Part shown: one piece after another, positions 43,692 through 51,228 of the stretch
Layout: each line of letters starts with the position of its first letter
Position numbering within the stretch: the stretch's first letter is position 1
Assembly (NCBI RefSeq): GCF_030160835.1
Contig: NZ_BSPC01000011.1
Coordinates: forward strand, 1 to 64,000
DNA: 64,000 bases
Source of the DNA: Labrys miyagiensis
GTDB lineage: Bacteria; Pseudomonadota; Alphaproteobacteria; Rhizobiales; Labraceae
Direction: 5' to 3'
The notes under the pieces: model-generated
What the model saw: only the letters and a program-made list of their open reading frames with translations
Databases searched by the model: none
Told to the model about the DNA's origin: nothing
Program-made: the position numbers and the translations under genes

Positions 43692-44132
43692 ATGACATTG
43701 AGCGAGTCGACTTTCCGGGAGGAGAATGCGGAAGCGCAGGCGGAGGTTCCGCGCAAGGAGCGCTTCACCATCCACGAACTCGTCGAGGAATTCGACATCA
43801 CATCCCGCACGTTGCGTTTCTACGAGGAGAAGGGTCTCCTCAATCCCACGCGCCGGGGGCTCGATCGCATCTATTCGCGCCGCGACCGCGCCCGCCTCAA
43901 GCTCGTGCTGATGGGCAAGAGCGTGGGCTTCTCGCTCGAGGATGTCCGCCACATGCTCGATCTCTACGATCTCGGCGACGGCCAGGCCACGCAGTTGCGC
44001 GTCGCTCTCCAGCGCTTCGAGGAAAAGCTCGCCGAGCTCGATCGCAAGCGGCGCGACCTCGACCATGCCTATGCCGAGCTGAGCCATGCCCGCGACGTGG
44101 TGAAGAGCCGCCTTGCGCGCCAGCAGAAGTAA
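43692..44132 (+). CDS. MerR-family regulator of acyl-CoA catabolism (LiuR-like)
   Basis: 146 aa. The winged HTH (FTIHELVEEFDITSRTLRFYEEKGLLNPTRRGLDRIYSRRDRARLKLVLMGK, residues ~25-80) is followed by the coiled-coil dimerisation helix (LQRFEEKLAELDRKRRDLDHAYAELSHARD). There are no Cys metal-binding residues, so it does not sense metals or redox. LiuR-type MerR proteins in proteobacteria control branched-chain amino acid and fatty acid breakdown. It is upstream of and co-directional with acyl-CoA dehydrogenase, thiolase and FadB-like genes and presumably regulates them. ATG 43692 follows GGAGAGG. Confidence 0.88.
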   Translation: MTLSESTFREENAEAQAEVPRKERFTIHELVEEFDITSRTLRFYEEKGLLNPTRRGLDRIYSRRDRARLKLVLMGKSVGFSLEDVRHMLDLYDLGDGQATQLRVALQRFEEKLAELDRKRRDLDHAYAELSHARDVVKSRLARQQK

Positions 44133-44163
44133 TTTCTGATTTTGAATTTGAAGGGAGTGAGCC

Positions 44164-45942
44164 ATGCCTGTTTACAAGGCTCCGGTGGAGGACGCGATGT
44201 TCCTCATCAACGACGTGCTCGATATCAACAAATACAATAATTTGCCGGGTTTCGAGGACGTTTCGGCCGATACCGTCGCCGCCATTCTGGGCGAGGGCGC
44301 CAAACTTTGCGAGGAGGTGCTGCAGCCTCTCAACGCCAGCGGCGACCGCGAGGGTTGCCATCGCGCGGCCGATGGCACCGTGACCACCCCCAACGGTTTT
44401 AAGCCGGCTTATGAATCCTATCGCGCCGGCGGCTGGGTCGGGCTGCCGGCGCCTGTGGAGTATGGCGGCCTCGGCTTGCCGGCCGTCCTGAATTCGGTGA
44501 TGCAGGAATTCGTCTCCGGCGCCAATCTTGCCTTCGGCATGTATCCGGGTCTTACCCAGGGCGCCATCGCCGCGATGCTGGAACATGGCTCGGACGAACA
44601 GAAGAACACCTATCTGCCCAAGATGATCTCCGGCGAGTGGACCGGCACCATGAACCTCACGGAGCCCCATTGCGGCACCGATCTTGGCCTCATCCGCACC
44701 AAGGCCGTGCCCAATGGCGATGGTTCCTACAAGATCTCCGGCCAGAAGATATTCATCTCGGCCGGCGAGCACGACCTTGCCGCCAACATCGTGCATCTGG
44801 TGCTCGCACGCATCGAAGGCGCTCCATCGGGCACCAAAGGCATCTCGCTGCTCGTCTGCCCGAAATATCTCGTCAAGGAAGACGGTTCGCCAGGCGAGCG
44901 CAACACGCTCTCCTGCGGCAAGATCGAGGAGAAGATGGGCATTCACGCCAATGCCACCTGCGTAATGAATTACGAGGAAGCGACCGGCTTCCTGGTCGGC
45001 GAGGAGAACAAGGGTCTCGCCGCCATGTTCGTGATGATGAACGAGGCCCGCCTCGCCGTGGGCGTGCAGGGTCTCGCCATGGGCGAGGTCTCCTACCAGA
45101 ACGCCGCCAGCTACGCCCGCGAGCGCCTGCAAGGCCGGGCGCTGAGCGGTGTGAAGGAAGCGAGCAAGCCCGCCGATCCGATCATCGTGCATCCGGACGT
45201 GCGCCGCACCTTGATGACCGCCCGCGCCCTCAACGAAGGCGGCCGTGCTTTGGCGCTGGTCACCGCGCTGCAGGCCGATATCCATCGCCGCTCGCCCGAC
45301 GCAGCGGCGCGCCAGGCGGCGGATGACCGTCTCGGCTTGCTGACGCCGATCATCAAGGCCATCCTCACCGAGAACGGCCTGCAGAATGCGATCAATAGCC
45401 AGCAAATGTTCGGCGGCCACGGCTATATCGCCGAGGTCGGCGTCGAGCAGTTCGTGCGCGATGCCCGCATCACCCTGATCTATGAGGGCGCCAACGGCAT
45501 CCAGGCGCTCGACCTCGTCGGCCGCAAGCTGCCGCGCGACGGTGGCCGCGCCATGATGGCCTATCTCGCTGAGCTCAACGGCTTCCTGAAGGCCCATGAG
45601 GCGGACGAGGCGCTAAAGCCCTATGTCGCGCCGTTGAAAGTTTCGGCCGGCCATCTCCAGCAGGCCACGATGTGGCTGATGCAGAATGCCCTCGCCAAGC
45701 CCGACAATGCCGGCGCGGCCTCCACCGACTATCTCCAGCTCTTCGGCTTGGTCGCGATGGGCTATATGTGGGCGCAGATGGCCAAGGCGGCCTTGGCCAA
45801 GGGCGACGATGCTTTTGCGAAGAACAAGCTCGTCACCGCGAAATTCTTCGCCGACAGGCTGCTGCCCGAGACGGGCCTGCGCCTGGCCCGCGTGACCGCC
45901 GGGGCAGGGGATGTGATGGCCCTGCCGGCGGAGGCGTTCTAG
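44164..45942 (+). CDS. Acyl-CoA dehydrogenase (FadE/DmdC-like, long form)
   Basis: 592 aa, longer than the ~380-aa mitochondrial type because of an N-terminal extension (MPVYKAPVEDAMFLINDVLDI) and a C-terminal helical domain from about 460. FAD/substrate motifs are MNLTEPHCGTDLGLIRT (163-179) and the catalytic Glu is probably Glu441 (LIYEGANGIQALDLVGRKL). This length and N-terminus match the FadE-like/3-methylmercaptopropionyl-CoA dehydrogenase-like group. It makes the first, FAD-linked oxidation of an acyl-CoA. A palindromic repeat begins immediately after its stop codon and separates it from the thiolase gene. Confidence 0.93.
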   Translation: MPVYKAPVEDAMFLINDVLDINKYNNLPGFEDVSADTVAAILGEGAKLCEEVLQPLNASGDREGCHRAADGTVTTPNGFKPAYESYRAGGWVGLPAPVEYGGLGLPAVLNSVMQEFVSGANLAFGMYPGLTQGAIAAMLEHGSDEQKNTYLPKMISGEWTGTMNLTEPHCGTDLGLIRTKAVPNGDGSYKISGQKIFISAGEHDLAANIVHLVLARIEGAPSGTKGISLLVCPKYLVKEDGSPGERNTLSCGKIEEKMGIHANATCVMNYEEATGFLVGEENKGLAAMFVMMNEARLAVGVQGLAMGEVSYQNAASYARERLQGRALSGVKEASKPADPIIVHPDVRRTLMTARALNEGGRALALVTALQADIHRRSPDAAARQAADDRLGLLTPIIKAILTENGLQNAINSQQMFGGHGYIAEVGVEQFVRDARITLIYEGANGIQALDLVGRKLPRDGGRAMMAYLAELNGFLKAHEADEALKPYVAPLKVSAGHLQQATMWLMQNALAKPDNAGAASTDYLQLFGLVAMGYMWAQMAKAALAKGDDAFAKNKLVTAKFFADRLLPETGLRLARVTAGAGDVMALPAEAF

Positions 45943-46049
45943 CTGGGAGCGCGGACGTCACAGCGACATGCTTGCATGTCGCGATGTCCGCTCTTCCTTT
46001 CCTGCAAGTGTATCGTTTCCAAGAGCGGACGAGACCTCCGCGCTCCCAG
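45943..46049. repeat. CTGGGAGCGCGGA-type inverted-repeat element, copy 1
   Basis: Arms CTGGGAGCGCGGACGTC (45943-) and GACCTCCGCGCTCCCAG (-46049), with a 13-bp identical end and a GACATGC/GCATGTC hairpin inside. It starts at the base after the acyl-CoA dehydrogenase stop codon and ends 11 nt before the thiolase ATG. Confidence 0.85.
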
Positions 46050-46060
46050 GGGTATCCCCA

Positions 46061-47269
46061 ATGACCGAAGCCTTCATCTATGACGCGGTGCGCACGCCAC
46101 GCGGGCGGGGCAAGCCCGACGGCGCCCTGCATGAGGTCACCAGCCTGGCGCTCGCCAGCCAGACGCTGCGCGCCGTGGCGGAGCGCAACAGCCTGCCCGA
46201 AAATGCGGTCGAGGACGTCATCCTCGGCTGTGTGGACCCGGTCGGCGAGGCCGGCGGTGACATTGCCCGCATCGCCGCTCTGCATGCCGGGCTTGGCGAG
46301 AAGGTGCCGGGCGTGCAGATCAACCGCTTCTGCGCCTCCGGCCTCGACGCCGTGAACCTTGCCACCGGCCAGATCGCCAGCGGCCAGAAGGACCTCGTCC
46401 TCGCCGGCGGCGTCGAGAGCATGTCGCGCGTGGGCATGATGGCCTCGGGCGGCGCCTGGGCGCTCGACCCCTCCAGCGCCGTGCCGACCTGGTTCATGCC
46501 GCAGGGCATCTCGGCCGATCTGATCGCCACCAAATACGGCTTCTCGCGCGCCGACGTCGACGCCTATGCGGTGGAATCGCAGCGTCGCACGGCGCAGGCC
46601 TGGGACGAGGGGCGCTTCGCCAAATCCGTGGTGCCGGTGAAGGACATCAACGGCCTCACCATCCTGGCGAGGGACGAGCATATGCGCCCGTCCACCACCA
46701 TGCAGACCCTGGGCGCGCTCAACGCCTCCTTCATTCAGATGGGCGAGATGGGCGGCTTCGACGCGGTGGCCGTGCAGTCGCATCCCGAGGTCGAGAGGGT
46801 CGAGCATGTCCACCATGCCGGCAATTCCTCCGGCATCGTTGACGGCGCCTCGGCGGTGCTGATCGGTTCCGCGGAAGCCGGCAAAAGACTGGGCCTGAAG
46901 CCGCGCGCCAGGCTCAAGGCCGCCGCCTCCGTCGGCTCCGACACCGCCCTGATGCTCACCGGCCCGGTCGACGTCACCCGGCTCATCTTCCAGAAGGCGG
47001 GCATGGACAAGGGCGATATCGACCTCTTCGAGATCAACGAGGCCTTCTCCTCGGTGGTGCTGCGCTACATGCAGGCCTTCGACCTCGACCCCGCCAGGGT
47101 CAATCCCTGCGGCGGCGCCATCGCCATGGGCCATCCGCTCGGCGCCACCGGCGCGATGATCCTCGGCACGGCGCTCGACGAGCTCGAACGCACCGGCAAG
47201 TCGACCGCCCTGGTGACCCTGTGCGTCGCCGCCGGCATGGGTGCCGCCACCATCATCGAGCGGGTGTGA
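46061..47269 (+). CDS. Acetyl-CoA C-acyltransferase (thiolase)
   Basis: 402 aa. Nucleophile Cys91 (NRFCASGLDAV), the NEAFSSV segment, GGAIAMGHPLGATGA with the catalytic His, and the second Cys in TLCVAAGMGAA are all present. It cleaves 3-ketoacyl-CoA with CoA in the last step of beta-oxidation. It forms the small subunit of the trifunctional complex with the FadB-like protein encoded next. ATG 46061; upstream frame is repeat sequence. A second repeat family unit separates it from fadB. Confidence 0.94.
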   Translation: MTEAFIYDAVRTPRGRGKPDGALHEVTSLALASQTLRAVAERNSLPENAVEDVILGCVDPVGEAGGDIARIAALHAGLGEKVPGVQINRFCASGLDAVNLATGQIASGQKDLVLAGGVESMSRVGMMASGGAWALDPSSAVPTWFMPQGISADLIATKYGFSRADVDAYAVESQRRTAQAWDEGRFAKSVVPVKDINGLTILARDEHMRPSTTMQTLGALNASFIQMGEMGGFDAVAVQSHPEVERVEHVHHAGNSSGIVDGASAVLIGSAEAGKRLGLKPRARLKAAASVGSDTALMLTGPVDVTRLIFQKAGMDKGDIDLFEINEAFSSVVLRYMQAFDLDPARVNPCGGAIAMGHPLGATGAMILGTALDELERTGKSTALVTLCVAAGMGAATIIERV

Positions 47270-47271
47270 TC

Positions 47272-47343
47272 GGGGGGCGGGTCTTCAGACCCGCCTTTTC
47301 CTGGTGCGCCGCGTTTCCAGCCGGGTCTGAAGACCCGCCCCCC
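47272..47343. repeat. GGTCTTCAGACC-type inverted-repeat element, copy 2
   Basis: Arms at 47272-47295 and 47323-47343 (GGCGGGTCTTCAGACCCGCC / GGGTCTGAAGACCCGCCCC), beginning 2 nt after the thiolase stop and ending 18 nt before the FadB-like ATG. Confidence 0.88.
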
Positions 47344-47361
47344 ATTTCCTGGGAGCCCCCA

Positions 47362-49572
47362 ATGGACCTCACCAATTTCCGCTTCGATGTCGACGCCGAC
47401 GGTATCGCCCTCGCCACCTGGGACATGCCCGGTCGCTCGATGAACGTCATCACCGTGGAGGTGATGGACGAGCTCGAGGAGATCCTCGCCAAGGTCGTTG
47501 GCGAGGCCGGCATCAAGGGCTGCGTGATCGCCTCGGGCAAGGAGGCTTTCTCAGGCGGCGCCGATCTCACCATGCTGCAAGGGCTGGGCCGGCGTTATCA
47601 AGAGGCCTGCAAGGCGCTTGGCGAAGAGAAGGCGATGGAGACCTTCTTCGCCGAGAGCCGGTATCTCTCGCAGCTCTACCGCCGGATCGAGACCTCGGGA
47701 AAGCCGTTCGCCGCCGTGATCAATGGCATCTGCCTCGGCGGCGCCTTCGAGCTGACGCTGGCCTGCCACTACCGCATCGGCGTCTCGGACAATGACAAGG
47801 CCCGCGTCGGCCTGCCCGAGGTCAAGGTCGGCCTCTTCCCCGGAGCGGGCGGCACCACCCGCGTCTCCCGCCTGATGAAGCCCGACCAGGCCCTGCAGAT
47901 GCTGCTCAAGGGTGACCGGCTGCGCATCTCGCAGGCCCACAAGATGGGCCTCCTGCATGCCGTGGCGCCCAGGGACGAACTGATCGCCAAGGCCAAGGAA
48001 TGGATCAAGGCCGGCGGCTCGCCCAAGGCGCCCTGGGATGTCGAGGGTTTCCGCCTGCCGGGTGGCCTGGTCTATTCCAAGGCCGGCATGATGGTCTTTC
48101 CGCCGGCCAACGCGCTCTATCGCCGCGAGACCTACGACAATTATCCCGCCGCCCGCGCCATCCTGCAAAGCGTCTACGAGGGCCTGCAACTGCCCTTCGA
48201 TCGGGCCCTGACGGTGGAATCGCGCTATTTCGCCCATGTACTGCGCTCGCCCGAAGCCGCTGCCATGATTCGCAGCCTGTTCGTCTCGATGCAGGACCTC
48301 AACAAGGGCGCCCGCCGCCCCGCCATGCCGCCGAGCCGGCTCAAGCGCGTCGGCGTCGTCGGCGCTGGCTTCATGGGCGCCGGCATCGCCTATGTCTCGG
48401 CACTGGCCGGCCTCGACGTGGTCCTGGTCGACCGCGACCAGGAGGCGGCCGACAAGGGCAAGGCCCATTCGGACAGCCTGATCACGAGCCAGATCAAGAA
48501 GGGCCGCGGCACCATGGCCGAGCGCGACGCCTTGCTTGGCCGCATCACCGCCACGCCCGACTACAACGCGCTGGCGGGCGTCGACCTCGTCATCGAGGCG
48601 GTGTTCGAGGATCGCGCCGTCAAGGCCGAGGTGATCAAGAAGGTGCAAGCCGTGCTCGCCCCCGATGTGATCTTTGCCTCGAATACCTCGACATTGCCGA
48701 TCTCCTCCCTCGCCATCAATTCGGCGCGGCCGGAACAGTTCATTGGCGTGCATTTCTTCTCCCCCGTCGAGAAGATGCTGCTGGTCGAGGTGATCAAGGG
48801 CGAGAAGACCGGCGACAAGGCGATCGCCACGGCGCTCGACTTCGTGCGCGCCATCCGCAAGACGCCGATCCTGGTCAATGACGGGCGCGGCTTCTTCGCC
48901 AATCGCTGCGTGCTCAACTATATCCGCGAGGGCCATCTCATGCTCGCGGAGGGCGTGCCGCCGGCGATGATCGAGAATGTCGCCCGCGCTGCCGGCATGC
49001 CCGTCGGCCCGCTCTCGCTCAATGACGAGGTCGCCATTGATCTCGCCTGGAAGATCCTGCAGGCCACCAAGAAGGATCTTGGCGAGGGCGCTGTCGATCC
49101 CGCCCAGGAGACGCTGCTCGACACCCTCCTCAACAAGGAGGGAAGGCAGGGCCGCAAGAACGGCAAGGGCTTCTACGACTATCCCGCCGTCGGCCCCAAG
49201 CGCCTGTGGCCCGGCCTTGCCGACCTGCAGCCGGTGAAGCTTGATCCCGACACCATCGACATCCCAACCCTCAAGCATCGCTTCCTGGTGGTGCAGGCGC
49301 TGGAAGCCGCGAGAACGGTGGAGGACGGCATCATCACCGACATGCGCGAGGCCGATGTCGGCTCCATCCTCGGCTTTGGCTTCGCGCCGTTCACGGGCGG
49401 CGCGCTCTCCTACATCGACGGCATGGGCACCAAGGCCTTCGTGGCGCTCTGCGATAGACTGGCGGCTGCCTATGGCGAACGTTTCGAGCCGAACAAGCTG
49501 CTGCGGGACATGGCGGCGGGGGATGAGCGTTTCTACCAGAGGTTCAAGCCGGAGACGAAGAAGGCGGCTTGA
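47362..49572 (+). CDS. FadB/FadJ-like multifunctional enoyl-CoA hydratase/3-hydroxyacyl-CoA dehydrogenase
   Basis: 736 aa. N-terminal crotonase domain (1-~300) with oxyanion-hole segments SGGADLTML and NGICLGGAFELTLACHYRI and the catalytic Glu pair in GLPEVKVGLFPGAGGT. The 3-hydroxyacyl-CoA dehydrogenase domain starts near 330 with GVVGAGFMGAGIAY, followed by ASNTSTLPIS and GVHFFSPVEKM (catalytic His). The C-terminal 3HCDH repeats close the protein. It hydrates and oxidises enoyl-CoA and passes the product to the thiolase. ATG 47362 is set by the MDLTNFRFDVDADGIALATWD start. Confidence 0.95.
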   Translation: MDLTNFRFDVDADGIALATWDMPGRSMNVITVEVMDELEEILAKVVGEAGIKGCVIASGKEAFSGGADLTMLQGLGRRYQEACKALGEEKAMETFFAESRYLSQLYRRIETSGKPFAAVINGICLGGAFELTLACHYRIGVSDNDKARVGLPEVKVGLFPGAGGTTRVSRLMKPDQALQMLLKGDRLRISQAHKMGLLHAVAPRDELIAKAKEWIKAGGSPKAPWDVEGFRLPGGLVYSKAGMMVFPPANALYRRETYDNYPAARAILQSVYEGLQLPFDRALTVESRYFAHVLRSPEAAAMIRSLFVSMQDLNKGARRPAMPPSRLKRVGVVGAGFMGAGIAYVSALAGLDVVLVDRDQEAADKGKAHSDSLITSQIKKGRGTMAERDALLGRITATPDYNALAGVDLVIEAVFEDRAVKAEVIKKVQAVLAPDVIFASNTSTLPISSLAINSARPEQFIGVHFFSPVEKMLLVEVIKGEKTGDKAIATALDFVRAIRKTPILVNDGRGFFANRCVLNYIREGHLMLAEGVPPAMIENVARAAGMPVGPLSLNDEVAIDLAWKILQATKKDLGEGAVDPAQETLLDTLLNKEGRQGRKNGKGFYDYPAVGPKRLWPGLADLQPVKLDPDTIDIPTLKHRFLVVQALEAARTVEDGIITDMREADVGSILGFGFAPFTGGALSYIDGMGTKAFVALCDRLAAAYGERFEPNKLLRDMAAGDERFYQRFKPETKKAA

Positions 49573-49657
49573 CTGGGAGCGCGGACATCCTGTCCGCCTC
49601 TTGGAAACGATGCGACTGCGGGAGGGGAAGAGGCGGACAGGATGTCCGCGCTCCCGG
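49573..49657. repeat. CTGGGAGCGCGGA-type inverted-repeat element, copy 2
   Basis: A 30-nt left arm (49573-49602) and a right arm (49628-49657) that is its reverse complement apart from one base near the end. It fills exactly the gap between the stop codon of the FadB-like gene (49570-49572) and that of convergent pyrD (49658-49660), so it may serve as a bidirectional transcript end. Confidence 0.88.
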
Positions 49658-50659
49658 CTACAACCCCCGCTTGATCTCCGTCACCAGCCCCGGGCCCTTG
49701 TAGACCAGGCTGGAATAGAGCTGCACCAGCGTGGCGCCCGCCTCGATCTTGGCCTTCGCAGTTCGCACCGAGTGGATGCCGCCCACGCCGATCAGCGGGA
49801 ATTTGCCCGCCACCCGCTTGGCAGTTTCCGCCAGCACCCGGGTGGAGAGTTCGAACAGCGGCGCGCCGGAGAGACCGCCGGTTTCGCCGGCGAGCGCCTT
49901 CTCCTTCAGGCTTTCGGGCCTGGAGATGGTGGTGTTGGAGACGATCATGCCGTCGAGCCCATGCGCCAGCGCCCGGTCGACGATGTCGTCGAGTTCGGCC
50001 AGGGTGACGTCGGGTGCGATCTTCAGGAGCAGGGGGCGGCGGGCCCCGTTGAGGGCGACGGAGTCACGCGTTTCCACCGCTCGGGCGAGGAGTTCGTCCA
50101 GCGCCTCGCGCTTCTGGAGATTCCGCAGGCCCGGCGTGTTGGGGGAGGAGACGTTCAGCGTGAAATAGGAAGCGACGGGCGCGAAGGCGACGATGCCGGC
50201 GGCATAGTCGGCCGCCTTGTCCTCGCTGTCCTTGTTGGCGCCGACATTGACACCGAGGATGCCCCGGCCCTTCCTTGCCTTCAGCCGCGCCAGCACGGCG
50301 GCGTGGCCCTGATTGTTGAAGCCGAAGCGGTTGATCACGCCTTCGTCGGCCGGCAGGCGGAACAGGCGCGGCCGCGGATTGCCCTCCTGCGGGCGGGGCG
50401 TGACGCTGCCGATCTCGACGAAGCCGAATCCGAGGCGGAACAGCGGATCGACCACCTCGGCATTCTTGTCGAAGCCGGCGGCCACGCCGACGCGGTTGGG
50501 AAAGTCGAGGCCGAAAGCCTTGACCCCAAGCGAAGAGGGATCGGCAGGGGGCGGGGGGATCGGCAGGCCGCGCAGGGCCGCAAGCGTGCGCTCATGCGCC
50601 AGCTCCGGATCCATGCGGAAGAGCAGGGGGCGGATGAGGGCAAAGGCGGCGCCGATCAT
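49658..50659 (-). CDS. pyrD: Dihydroorotate dehydrogenase (quinone)
   Basis: 333 aa, class 2 type, membrane-associated. Motifs: VAAGFDKNAEVVDPLFRLGFGFVEIGSVTPRPQEGNPRPRLFRL (FMN site), NVSSPNTPGLRNLQ with catalytic Ser environment, VSNTTISR and VGGIHSVRTAKAKIEAGATLVQLYSSLVYKGPGLV. It oxidises dihydroorotate to orotate with a quinone in pyrimidine synthesis. ATG at 50657-50659 overlaps the stop of the DUF952 gene by 4 nt, a common pairing in alphaproteobacteria. Confidence 0.97.
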   Translation of the reverse strand: MIGAAFALIRPLLFRMDPELAHERTLAALRGLPIPPPPADPSSLGVKAFGLDFPNRVGVAAGFDKNAEVVDPLFRLGFGFVEIGSVTPRPQEGNPRPRLFRLPADEGVINRFGFNNQGHAAVLARLKARKGRGILGVNVGANKDSEDKAADYAAGIVAFAPVASYFTLNVSSPNTPGLRNLQKREALDELLARAVETRDSVALNGARRPLLLKIAPDVTLAELDDIVDRALAHGLDGMIVSNTTISRPESLKEKALAGETGGLSGAPLFELSTRVLAETAKRVAGKFPLIGVGGIHSVRTAKAKIEAGATLVQLYSSLVYKGPGLVTEIKRGL

Positions 50660-51000
50660 GCCAGCTCGACGGGAAACAGGTGGCTGCCATCCTCGCTCAG
50701 CGGCAGCGGCTTGATCCAGAGGATCTCGTCGAGCGGCAGGCTGGCATAAAGGTGGGGAAACAGGGCGCCGCCGCGCGAAACCTCCCATTTGAGGGCCTCG
50801 CCGAGCTTTTCGGCCTCGACCGCCGCCAGGAGGAGATCGGGCTGGCCGGCGAAATACTTCGCGGCCGTCTCGCGCACTGTACCGGCGTCGGAGAAATGGA
50901 TATAGCCATCCTTGAGGTCGATTGGCGCGCCCTCGAACCGGCCGGCGGCCTCGGCCTCCTGCCATTGTTGCGCCGTCATGATTTTGTAGATCGTGGTCAT
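50656..51000 (-). CDS. DUF952-family protein
   Basis: 114 aa cytosolic protein. MTTIYKIMTAQQWQEAEAAGRFEGAPIDLKDGYIHFSDAGTVRETAAKYFAGQPDLLLAAVEAEKL followed by LKWEVSRGGALFPHLYASLPLDEIL are the DUF952 hallmarks, including IHFS and FPHLY. The fold is thought to resemble ADP-ribosyl-binding proteins, but no function is known. It is coupled to pyrD by a 4-nt overlap. Confidence 0.9.
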   Translation of the reverse strand: MTTIYKIMTAQQWQEAEAAGRFEGAPIDLKDGYIHFSDAGTVRETAAKYFAGQPDLLLAAVEAEKLGEALKWEVSRGGALFPHLYASLPLDEILWIKPLPLSEDGSHLFPVELA

Positions 51001-51228
51001 CGGTCCTTCCTTGTCCCGTGCTTCCTACAGGGCGGAAGTGCCGCTGTCTGCACCGTTTTTCCATGGCTGCACGCCGTGGTTGGTGGTATCCGCCATGACA
51101 ATGACGGATTGACGCCTTGTTTGCGCCGCGCGCGCAGCCGAAAGCGAAGTGGTTGCGCGCACCGGTAGCTGTTGCTTAACCCGAAGCGCTTAGAACTGGT
51201 TGGATTTCGTGAGTTTTGGAAGGCAGGT

